From: Spirochaeta sp.
Lineage (GTDB): Bacteria > Spirochaetota > Spirochaetia > DSM-2461
DNA: 7,347 bases
Assembly (NCBI GenBank): GCA_030592625.1
Contig: JAUVIY010000127.1
Location: 1 to 7,347, forward strand
Direction: 5' to 3'
Shown: positions 1-5,049 of the stretch, one piece after another
Position numbering within the stretch: position 1 is the first letter of the stretch
How the letters are laid out: each line of letters starts with the position of its first letter
Notes under the pieces: generated by a model
The model's input: the letters and a program-made list of their open reading frames with translations, nothing else
Told to the model about the DNA's origin: nothing
The model's database searches: none
Program-made: the position numbers and the translations under genes

Positions 1-450
1 ATCGAACAGATGGTGAAATTCTTCTTCCTCACCGAACAACACCACTGCTGTATATGCGTATCGCTTCAGATCACGTTCCATGGAACGGCATATGAGACAT
101 TTGTCTGCCTGGGAACGGATAGCGGAAGAAAAGGCTCCAGCCGTCTTCGCTGAAGCTCCCCGAGATAGTGCTTTGATTTTACCGGCCATTTTCGCACGGA
201 CTGTTTGCAGGTGGGTATGAGAGACAAGACCCAGATGATGGGCATATCCGGCTTCTCTCATCATGGGAAAATGCCTGCTGCAGAATCCGGTTTTATTCAC
301 CAGGACCCGGGTTTCAGGATTCATTACCGAATTGCCCAGATAATACTTCACATGCCGATGTTCGGCGGCATCCATCAGAGTACAGAGAGGACATGGTGCA
401 TCTGAAGCCCAGGCATCATGGATAGGAATTGTTTCCAGTTGGTATTTCAC
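1..450 (-). CDS. DUF6062 family protein, N-terminal 150 residues (C-terminus beyond window)
   Basis: An open frame on the minus strand begins with GTG at 450-448 and runs to the left edge without a stop, so the C-terminus is missing. The frame is closed upstream by TGA at 480-478. The N-terminus (MKYQLETIPI) resembles what I recall of DUF6062 starts, which supports the GTG. Visible cysteine motifs are CPLC (residues 20-23), a FCSRH stretch with Cys57 and His60, and CLIC (118-121). Paired CxxC motifs suggest metal or zinc binding, but this is inference. The function of the family is unknown. No signal peptide or membrane segment is seen. There is no Shine-Dalgarno sequence; a strong promoter lies 8 nt upstream. 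OsmC lies 124 nt upstream on the same strand, but the separate promoter argues for independent transcription. The family call is from memory of the motif layout. Confidence 0.8.
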   Translation of the reverse strand, partial: MKYQLETIPIHDAWASDAPCPLCTLMDAAEHRHVKYYLGNSVMNPETRVLVNKTGFCSRHFPMMREAGYAHHLGLVSHTHLQTVRAKMAGKIKALSRGASAKTAGAFSSAIRSQADKCLICRSMERDLKRYAYTAVVLFGEEEEFHHLFD

Positions 451-458
451 AGACTTTG

Positions 459-486
459 AGTATAGCAGGCTGCCGGATCATGACAA
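459..486 (-). promoter_or_regulatory. Sigma-70 type promoter for the DUF6062 gene, likely giving a leaderless mRNA
   Basis: On the minus strand, TTGTCA (486-481, 5 of 6 matches to the -35 consensus) is followed after 16 bp by TATACT (464-459, 5 of 6). TGC just before the -10 adds an extended -10 TGn motif. Only 8 nt separate the -10 from the GTG, so transcription should start at or within a base or two of the start codon. Confidence 0.72.
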
Positions 487-537
487 TCTGCTGTTTTCCT
501 CTGATGAGTGGGAAATGGGGAGAACTGGCCATGGTTG

Positions 538-562
538 CCGTCCGGATTAATCTCTCCGACGG
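538..562. other. Stem-loop downstream of the OsmC gene
   Basis: CCGT (538-541) and CGG (543-545) pair with CCG (556-558) and ACGG (559-562), leaving one bulged C and a 10-nt loop. It begins 12 bases past the OsmC stop codon on the minus strand. It could be the 3' end structure of that transcript, but there is no U-rich tract, so it is not a standard intrinsic terminator. Confidence 0.3.
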
Positions 563-574
563 GAATTCAGCCGG

Positions 575-997
575 TCAATCCAGATACTCAATTTCCCAGC
601 TTATGTCACAGGCCTTCTTCAGCATCGCAGAGACTCCACAGTATTGGTCTTGTGACAGGTTTATGGCCTTTCGGACTTTGGCGTCATTCAGATCGTCGGA
701 CTTCTTGAACTGGAAGGTGAGGCGGATAGTCTGGTAAGTCTTTGGATGCTCATCTCCAAGATTGCCTTCCACCCGGACATTGAACCAGCTGAGCTCCTGT
801 TTCATCTTACTCAGTATGGACACGATATCCATGCCTGTGCATCCGGCCAGGGCATTGAGAAGTAGTAGTTTGGGCTTGGGTCCCTTGTTTTTGCCGCCGA
901 ACTCGGCGGCGGCGTCAACGGTGAATTTGTACCCGCCGGTTAAGTTTTCAAATGCCATTCCTTCGAGCCAGAGTGCATCAACTGCCTCATGAGTCAT
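575..997 (-). CDS. OsmC family protein (thiol peroxidase-like)
   Basis: This 140-residue protein has the length and architecture of the OsmC/Ohr superfamily, small cytoplasmic homodimers that reduce hydroperoxides with two cysteines. Both expected cysteines are present: Cys53 in AGCTGMD at the start of the long central helix, and Cys120 in QYCGVSAML near the C-terminus. The KPKLLLLNALAGCTGMDIV stretch is more like the YhfA/general OsmC branch than Ohr, so the true substrate is uncertain. A third cysteine, Cys130, is present. ATG at 997-995 is preceded by a perfect AGGAGG (1008-1003) with 5 nt spacing. A TATAAT lies upstream at 1029-1024. The gene is divergent from the SRAP gene, with a 108-bp gap between them. 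The family call is firm; the peroxidase role is inferred from the family. Confidence 0.92.
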   Translation of the reverse strand: MTHEAVDALWLEGMAFENLTGGYKFTVDAAAEFGGKNKGPKPKLLLLNALAGCTGMDIVSILSKMKQELSWFNVRVEGNLGDEHPKTYQTIRLTFQFKKSDDLNDAKVRKAINLSQDQYCGVSAMLKKACDISWEIEYLD

Positions 998-1023
998 TGG
1001 AGCCTCCTGTTCCTTTGTTAAGG

Positions 1024-1029
1024 ATTATA
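1024..1029 (-). promoter_or_regulatory. -10 box of the OsmC gene promoter
   Basis: A perfect TATAAT reads on the minus strand at 1029-1024, 26 bp before the OsmC ATG. Transcription starting near 1017 would give a leader of about 20 nt holding the AGGAGG ribosome site. No convincing -35 is seen at 16-18 bp, so an activator or another sigma factor may be involved. Confidence 0.55.
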
Positions 1030-1070
1030 GCCGATGTTTCCGGGTCTTTTCCTGTAATTCGGTCTATATG

Positions 1071-1098
1071 TTGAATCCTGCTCGCACCTCCATAACAA
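1071..1098 (+). promoter_or_regulatory. Weak candidate promoter for the SRAP gene
   Basis: TTGAAT (1071-1076) and TAACAA (1093-1098) are 16 bp apart, and the latter lies 7 nt before the ATG. The matches are poor (4 of 6 and 3 of 6). It is listed because the SRAP gene lacks a ribosome site and the geometry resembles the two better leaderless promoters at 459-486 and 4152-4180. Confidence 0.25.
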
Positions 1099-1105
1099 TC
1101 ATTGT

Positions 1106-1837
1106 ATGTGTTTCAACGCCGCCCTCGTGCAAACGGCCGAAATTATCGAAGAGCTGTACGGAGTTGAGTTTCCCACAGAGAAATTCGATATACCGGCGTT
1201 CTTCAAGTCCGCATTTGAGCATCCCAGCTGGCCCATTCTCAAGCAGGGTAACCATGAGAGTTTTGCTCCGGCGGTCTGGGGTCTTATTCCCTCATGGACG
1301 AAGTCGGCGGACAATGCCGCCTCCATCCGGGATAAAACCTTGAATGCCCGTTTCGAAACCATCGATTCAAAACCGTCCTACCGGAGTCTTGTGAACCGGA
1401 AAAGATGTGGTGTGCTTGTGGATGGATTTGTTGAATGGCGCTCCTACGGTGGGAAGAAATATCCCTATCACATCGCCCTGCCTGAGAAGCGTTCTTTTCT
1501 GCTGGCGGGTCTCCGGGACAGATGGAAGGATCCCGGCAGTGATACGGTACTGGAAACATTCTCGGTCATTACCGTGGAAGCGGCCGGACTGCCGGCACAG
1601 ATCCACAATACGAAGCTGCGTATGCCCCTTATTCTGGGGAAGGATTCGGGGGGCGCCTGGCTGGATTCCGGGGCGCCCTATGCCGAATGCGTCACGATGA
1701 TGAAGCCCCTCTATCAATTGCTGGAGGCCTGGCCCGTGGGAAGGGAAGTTTCCATGCCGGGAGCCGACAAGAATGGTCCTGATATTCAGAAACCCCATGA
1801 GTATCCTGAGCTGCCACCCCTTATCCCGGTGAGATAG
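1106..1837 (+). CDS. SRAP (SOS response-associated peptidase / HMCES-YedK) family protein
   Basis: SRAP proteins form a covalent thiazolidine link between their N-terminal cysteine and abasic sites in single-stranded DNA, shielding the lesion. This 243-residue protein keeps the catalytic set: Cys2 directly after Met1 (MCFN), Asn80 in NARFET, Glu110 in DGFVEW, and His167 in IHNTKLRMP. These fall at nearly the same spacing as Cys2, Asn75, Glu105 and His160 of E. coli YedK. WGLIPSW (58-64) and AGLRDRW (134-140) are further family signatures. The start is fixed by the need for Cys at position 2, since Met1 is removed. No Shine-Dalgarno sequence precedes the ATG, so it may be translated from a very short or absent leader. 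No LexA-type operator was recognised. The neighbours do not form an operon with it. Confidence 0.95.
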   Translation: MCFNAALVQTAEIIEELYGVEFPTEKFDIPAFFKSAFEHPSWPILKQGNHESFAPAVWGLIPSWTKSADNAASIRDKTLNARFETIDSKPSYRSLVNRKRCGVLVDGFVEWRSYGGKKYPYHIALPEKRSFLLAGLRDRWKDPGSDTVLETFSVITVEAAGLPAQIHNTKLRMPLILGKDSGGAWLDSGAPYAECVTMMKPLYQLLEAWPVGREVSMPGADKNGPDIQKPHEYPELPPLIPVR

Positions 1838-1927
1838 GGGAGGTCAATAATATAAAACAAGCCCCGACAGCATTTCACGGTCCCAGGGGACTTGCTGAAA
1901 CAGGCTTCCCCGCATCATCATTTGAAT
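1838..1927 (+). other. Short intergenic region with a two-tier stem-loop before the patatin gene
   Basis: CAGCA (1868-1872) can pair with TGCTG (1893-1897), and inside it GTCC (1880-1883) pairs with GGAC (1888-1891). No T tract follows, so it is not a clear terminator for the SRAP gene. TATAAA at 1851-1856 could be a -10 for the patatin gene but lacks a recognisable -35. If so, the stem-loop would sit in the patatin 5' leader. Confidence 0.3.
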
Positions 1928-2758
1928 ATGAGGAAAAAAGCTAAGATCGGATTAGCTCTTGGTGGCGGAGGAGCCCGGGGATTGGCTCATCTTCTCGTCC
2001 TGGAAGTCTTCGAAGAATTTGGAATCCGGCCGCAAGCCATTTCCGGAGCCAGCATCGGGGCTATCGTCGGCGCACTTTATGCATCCGGTATCAAGGCCCG
2101 GGATATCCGGGAGTATGTCGATTCCCATCTCAAACTCAAGATGGACTCCCAATCCTGGAAACAGGACGGCAAGAACCTGATGCAGATGGTGAAGCTCCTG
2201 GACATCGATTTCTCCGGTACCGGATTGATTAAAGGGGAAAATTTCTCGCATTTCCTCTATGAAATGCTTGAGACCAGGGAATTCTCCGGCCTGGAAATCC
2301 CCTTGTCGGTAGTGGCTACCGATTTCTGGACCTCCTCGCAGGTTGTATTCAATGATGGACCGATTCTTCCCGCGGTGAAAGCCAGCATGAGTGTTCCGGG
2401 GGTTTTCACTCCTGTTACATACAGGGACCGCATCCTGGTGGATGGAGCATGTGTCAATCCTGTTCCCTGGGATCTCCTGCAGGATTGTAATGTGCTCATC
2501 GGGGTGAATGTCCTGGGGCGTTCATTGCCGACGAAGAATCTGAAACCGCCTAAAGCCGCTAAAGTTGTATTGGAAACCTTCGAGGTTATGCAGCGGGGTA
2601 TATTGGCGCAGAAACTCCGATACGATCCTCCTGATCTGTTCTTGGATCCCCCCATACAGGGCATAGGAATATTCGATTTTCACAAAGCCGAAACTGTCTA
2701 TGAACAGAGCAAACCCATTGTCGAAGAATTACGTCGTTTTCTCAGGGATATCCTCTAG
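1928..2758 (+). CDS. Patatin-like phospholipase (RssA/NTE-type serine hydrolase)
   Basis: Patatin-domain enzymes hydrolyse acyl esters of phospholipids or lysophospholipids with a Ser-Asp dyad. Here the glycine-rich oxyanion loop GGGGARG (12-18), the nucleophile elbow GASIG with Ser42 (40-44), and the catalytic Asp172 in VDGACVNPVP are all present and correctly ordered, so the enzyme should be active. At 276 residues it is a single-domain bacterial patatin with no signal peptide or membrane segment, hence probably cytoplasmic. ATG at 1928 is chosen because it starts just before the first strand (KIGLALGGGG), as in relatives; in-frame TTG codons at 1892 and 1922 would add 12 or 2 residues. No Shine-Dalgarno sequence precedes any of them. 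The stop codon overlaps that of the convergent aspartate kinase gene. The natural substrate cannot be told. Confidence 0.93.
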   Translation: MRKKAKIGLALGGGGARGLAHLLVLEVFEEFGIRPQAISGASIGAIVGALYASGIKARDIREYVDSHLKLKMDSQSWKQDGKNLMQMVKLLDIDFSGTGLIKGENFSHFLYEMLETREFSGLEIPLSVVATDFWTSSQVVFNDGPILPAVKASMSVPGVFTPVTYRDRILVDGACVNPVPWDLLQDCNVLIGVNVLGRSLPTKNLKPPKAAKVVLETFEVMQRGILAQKLRYDPPDLFLDPPIQGIGIFDFHKAETVYEQSKPIVEELRRFLRDIL

Positions 2759-4143
2759 ATTTCTCGGTCCTTAACCGCGTAAAAATATCGATCGTGGAGG
2801 GCACGGACCGCCTCCTCTCTTTGTGAACGGGGGATTACCGCGTAAGCCGCCGCATTCGAGGCACCGACCGAGAAAATAGTGAATCTGACTCCTCGTTTAT
2901 CCATGGCTTCCATCATGCCCTCGGCCACTTCGGGAGCTTCTCCCAGACCGTCACCTACCAGAGCTACAATCGACAGATCACGACGTGGAATCACATGGCT
3001 GACCGCTGCAAGGTCCAGTGATCGCACAACCTCATCGGTACGGTCCAGGTCGGCTTCGCTCAGATAGATATTGATGGCTGTCTGACTGGTGACAACCGAT
3101 TTGATATTAATACCTGAACGATCCAGAGCGCCGGTGACTTTTGCAAGTATGCCCGGCTTGATACCCACTCCCGCACCGGCCAGGGTGAGAACGGCGAAGT
3201 CGTCAGTGTAGGTGACACTTTTGGGACCTTTTGGAGCATCGGCGTCAGGACCGATTACAGAGAGGGGCGTGAGTTCTTCCCCGGTATCATTGATATTGAA
3301 TATCCGCACAGGTATTGATCGGTCTTCGAGAGGCTCGACAGTGCGGGGATGCAGAATCCGGGCTCCGAAGTATGAGAGCTCAGCGGCTTCACTGTAGCCC
3401 AGTCGGGCGATACGCCTTGTGTTTTCGACACTCCCGGGATCGGCTGATAGGTATCCATCCACGTCTTTCCAGACGTCAAGAGCCTCTGCTGAGACGCAGC
3501 GGGCAACCGCGGCCGCGGAATAATCGCTTCCACCCCGGCCGAGCAGTGTGATACGTCCGTCGGGTCCGACCCCGTAGAAGCCGGGAATAACGCAGACCTT
3601 ATCCGCAGACAGGCCGGCAGCGACTGATTTTTCCGAGGCGGTGAAATCCACGGCGGCATTGCCTTCTTCTCCGTCGGTGATGAGACCGATATCTTCGGGC
3701 AGTCGTTCGATTGCTGGTATACCGTGATATTCCAGCACCGCGGCGACAATCAGGGAACTCAGGCGTTCCCCAAAGCTGAGTATCCTGTCCCGGATGAAAG
3801 GCGGAATCTCTCCGATATAGTGTGTTCCCAGGAGCACCCGGGAGAGGTCGTCCAAACGGCTCCTGAGCTTTATGTACACCGCTTCCCGGGCTTTAGAATC
3901 TTCGATATGGGCTTCCAGGGATTCCCGCTTCATGGTTTTGAGCCGGTCTGTCATACGCCGGATTTCCGTCTCGTCCTGAGCCGACGAATCCATGACGGCG
4001 ATCAGTTCATTGGTGATTCCGTAAAAAGCCGAAACGACGATTATCGGTGGCGTATTGTACAGTCGAACCGCCTTCAGAATTTTCGCCATATCGCCTGCGG
4101 CCTTAAAATTGGAACCGCCGAATTTTACTACGCATCGTGCCAT
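2755..4143 (-). CDS. lysC: Aspartate kinase, monofunctional, with C-terminal ACT domains
   Basis: The enzyme phosphorylates L-aspartate to aspartyl-phosphate, the first step toward lysine/diaminopimelate, threonine and methionine. The 462-residue product has the amino-acid kinase domain at about 1-300, with KFGGS (7-11), SFGERLSS (123-130), GRGGSDYSA (202-210), KDVDG (226-230) and the FGARILHPRT stretch (259-268). Two ACT domains follow at about 316-375 and 390-455, the usual site of feedback control by lysine or threonine. Length fits the stand-alone LysC class, and no homoserine dehydrogenase domain is fused. Which amino acid inhibits it cannot be read from sequence alone. ATG at 4143-4141 has no Shine-Dalgarno sequence and lies 8 nt from a TATACT box. 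The gene is divergent from the UPF0303 gene and converges on the patatin gene with a 4-bp overlap. The symbol is by family analogy. Confidence 0.95.
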   Translation of the reverse strand: MARCVVKFGGSNFKAAGDMAKILKAVRLYNTPPIIVVSAFYGITNELIAVMDSSAQDETEIRRMTDRLKTMKRESLEAHIEDSKAREAVYIKLRSRLDDLSRVLLGTHYIGEIPPFIRDRILSFGERLSSLIVAAVLEYHGIPAIERLPEDIGLITDGEEGNAAVDFTASEKSVAAGLSADKVCVIPGFYGVGPDGRITLLGRGGSDYSAAAVARCVSAEALDVWKDVDGYLSADPGSVENTRRIARLGYSEAAELSYFGARILHPRTVEPLEDRSIPVRIFNINDTGEELTPLSVIGPDADAPKGPKSVTYTDDFAVLTLAGAGVGIKPGILAKVTGALDRSGINIKSVVTSQTAINIYLSEADLDRTDEVVRSLDLAAVSHVIPRRDLSIVALVGDGLGEAPEVAEGMMEAMDKRGVRFTIFSVGASNAAAYAVIPRSQREEAVRALHDRYFYAVKDREI

Positions 4144-4151
4144 GGTTAATC

Positions 4152-4159
4152 AGTATAAT
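4152..4159. promoter_or_regulatory. Overlapping divergent -10 boxes (apparent bidirectional promoter)
   Basis: The plus strand reads TATAAT at 4154-4159, facing the UPF0303 gene. The minus strand reads TATACT at 4157-4152, facing aspartate kinase. The two share the self-complementary TATA core. Neither has a good -35: the best on the minus strand is CTGTCC at 4180-4175 with 17-bp spacing, and none is seen on the plus strand. The plus transcript would carry a leader of about 24 nt with a strong ribosome site, whereas the minus transcript would start at or next to the ATG. Confidence 0.6.
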
Positions 4160-4189
4160 GAGATGTAACGGATTGGACAGGAGGGTTGA

Positions 4190-4663
4190 ATGGGAAACGC
4201 CGAACTCGACGCACTGCTCGCTCAGGAAGAGGAGCTCGTACTGACCAAGTTTACCGATGCTGATGCATGGGAGCTGGGATCCTGGTTGGTGAACACGGCA
4301 CGGGATCGGGGCCTGCCCATTGCCATCGATATCGTCAGGCACGGGCACAGGCTGTTTCATTTCGCATTCGATGGAGCCAGCCCGGATAACGAGCAATGGA
4401 TACGTCGGAAGGCGGCCCTGGTAAACCGTGTGGGCCACAGTTCGTTTTACGAGGGACGCAAGCTGGCATCCGAAGGGCGTACTATCGAGGAGGCCAGGTT
4501 GATTCCCGAGACGGAATTTGCGCCTCATGGCGGCGCCTTCCCGCTGATTATCAAAGACGTCGGTCCGGTGGGACATGTGGCAGTTTCCGGGCTTCCACAG
4601 GAACAAGACCATGCTCTGGTGGTGGAGGCGCTTCGCTCTCATAAGGCACGAGGGGAGAACTGA
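4190..4663 (+). CDS. UPF0303 / haem-degrading-domain (GlcG-HbpS-like) family protein
   Basis: This 157-residue protein matches UPF0303, the family of yeast YBR137W, grouped with the haem-degrading/HbpS-GlcG domain. Family-like features are FTDADAWELG (21-30), the strand PIAIDIVRHGHRLF (43-56), DGASPDNEQWIRRK (61-74), the VGHSS stretch (81-85) and a C-terminal GGAFPLI...GPVGHVAVSGLPQEQDH region (114-141). The yeast homologue has been linked to tail-anchored protein handling, but bacterial members have no settled function and haem binding is not guaranteed. ATG at 4190 has AGGAGGG at 4179-4185 with 4 nt spacing. It is the first gene of a likely two-gene unit: the next start codon lies 2 nt after this stop. 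No signal peptide is seen. Confidence 0.85.
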   Translation: MGNAELDALLAQEEELVLTKFTDADAWELGSWLVNTARDRGLPIAIDIVRHGHRLFHFAFDGASPDNEQWIRRKAALVNRVGHSSFYEGRKLASEGRTIEEARLIPETEFAPHGGAFPLIIKDVGPVGHVAVSGLPQEQDHALVVEALRSHKARGEN

Positions 4664-4665
4664 AG

Positions 4666-4953
4666 ATGTTTCTGGAAATCGACGACGGTGTTTATGTCAA
4701 TCTTGATAACGTATTCCACATCACCTGGCAGTCTTATGAGAATCGAGGGCTGTGGGTTTTTCACGCCGGCGCCGGCGAACCCCATCCCCCGGGACCACCG
4801 GCTACCCGATGGCTGCCTGTTCAGAGCCGCCCCTTTCATTCAAGGGAAGAGGGCGAAACATGGCTCCGCAAGATATTTGAGACTTCCGGTTTACTCATAC
4901 ACGATCCGGATGGTCGGCAATCGGACAGGAGGCCACCTCGGCCGGGACTCTGA
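4666..4953 (+). CDS. Small hypothetical protein, translationally coupled to the UPF0303 gene
   Basis: I do not recognise this 95-residue protein. It opens with MFLEIDDGVYVNLDNV, a pattern of short beta strands, followed by HITWQSYENRGLWVFHAG, a proline-rich loop (PHPPGPPATRW, 39-49), and a likely helix (REEGETWLRKIFETSG, 60-75). The last 15 residues are charged and rich in Pro/Arg and are probably disordered. ATG at 4666 begins 2 nt after the upstream TGA, with a purine-rich AGGGGAG (4651-4657) inside the end of that gene as ribosome site. This coupling is the main reason for choosing this frame over an overlapping 100-residue frame starting at 4688. The pairing suggests a role linked to the UPF0303 protein, but nothing shows what it is. 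Confidence 0.68.
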   Translation: MFLEIDDGVYVNLDNVFHITWQSYENRGLWVFHAGAGEPHPPGPPATRWLPVQSRPFHSREEGETWLRKIFETSGLLIHDPDGRQSDRRPPRPGL

Positions 4954-4965
4954 TATTGTCTTAGT

Positions 4966-4980
4966 GACGGGTCTTCCGTC
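4966..4980. terminator. Possible weak terminator hairpin between the small hypothetical gene and glnS
   Basis: GACGG (4966-4970) and CCGTC (4976-4980) form a perfect 5-bp stem with a 5-nt loop, 12 bases after the upstream stop codon and 6 bases before the glnS -35 box. The following sequence has only scattered T residues, so termination strength is doubtful. Confidence 0.35.
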
Positions 4981-4986
4981 CGCTTG

Positions 4987-5015
4987 TTGACCAGTGAGCG
5001 CCCCCTCCCTATAGT
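4987..5015 (+). promoter_or_regulatory. Sigma-70 promoter of glnS
   Basis: TTGACC (4987-4992, 5 of 6 matches) and TATAGT (5010-5015, 5 of 6) are separated by the ideal 17 bp. Transcription would start near 5022, giving a leader of about 28 nt. This places an in-frame TTG at 4984 upstream of the transcript and supports the ATG at 5050. Confidence 0.75.
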
Positions 5016-5036
5016 GATCCCCAATCACATTGACCG

Positions 5037-5043
5037 AAGAGGA
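5037..5043 (+). promoter_or_regulatory. Ribosome binding site that fixes the glnS start
   Basis: AAGAGGA lies 6 nt before the ATG at 5050. It is the only good Shine-Dalgarno match upstream of the conserved region and favours ATG 5050 over TTG 4984. Confidence 0.7.
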
Positions 5044-5049
5044 TTCGTT

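Noticed and set aside
1367..1798. A 143-codon minus-strand frame opposite the SRAP gene
   Set aside because: The plus strand carries the full SRAP catalytic set; the antisense frame has no ribosome site or family pattern.
4103..4642. A 179-codon minus-strand frame opposite the UPF0303 gene
   Set aside because: It is antisense to a gene with a strong ribosome site and family motifs, and it shows no recognisable domain of its own.
4688..4990. An overlapping 100-codon plus-strand frame in place of the 95-residue protein
   Set aside because: It has no ribosome site, starts inside the coupled gene, and runs over the hairpin at 4966 and into the glnS -35 box.
4984..5049. A TTG start adding 22 residues to GlnRS
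   Set aside because: The TTG lies upstream of the predicted transcript start and overlaps the promoter; ATG 5050 has a proper ribosome site.
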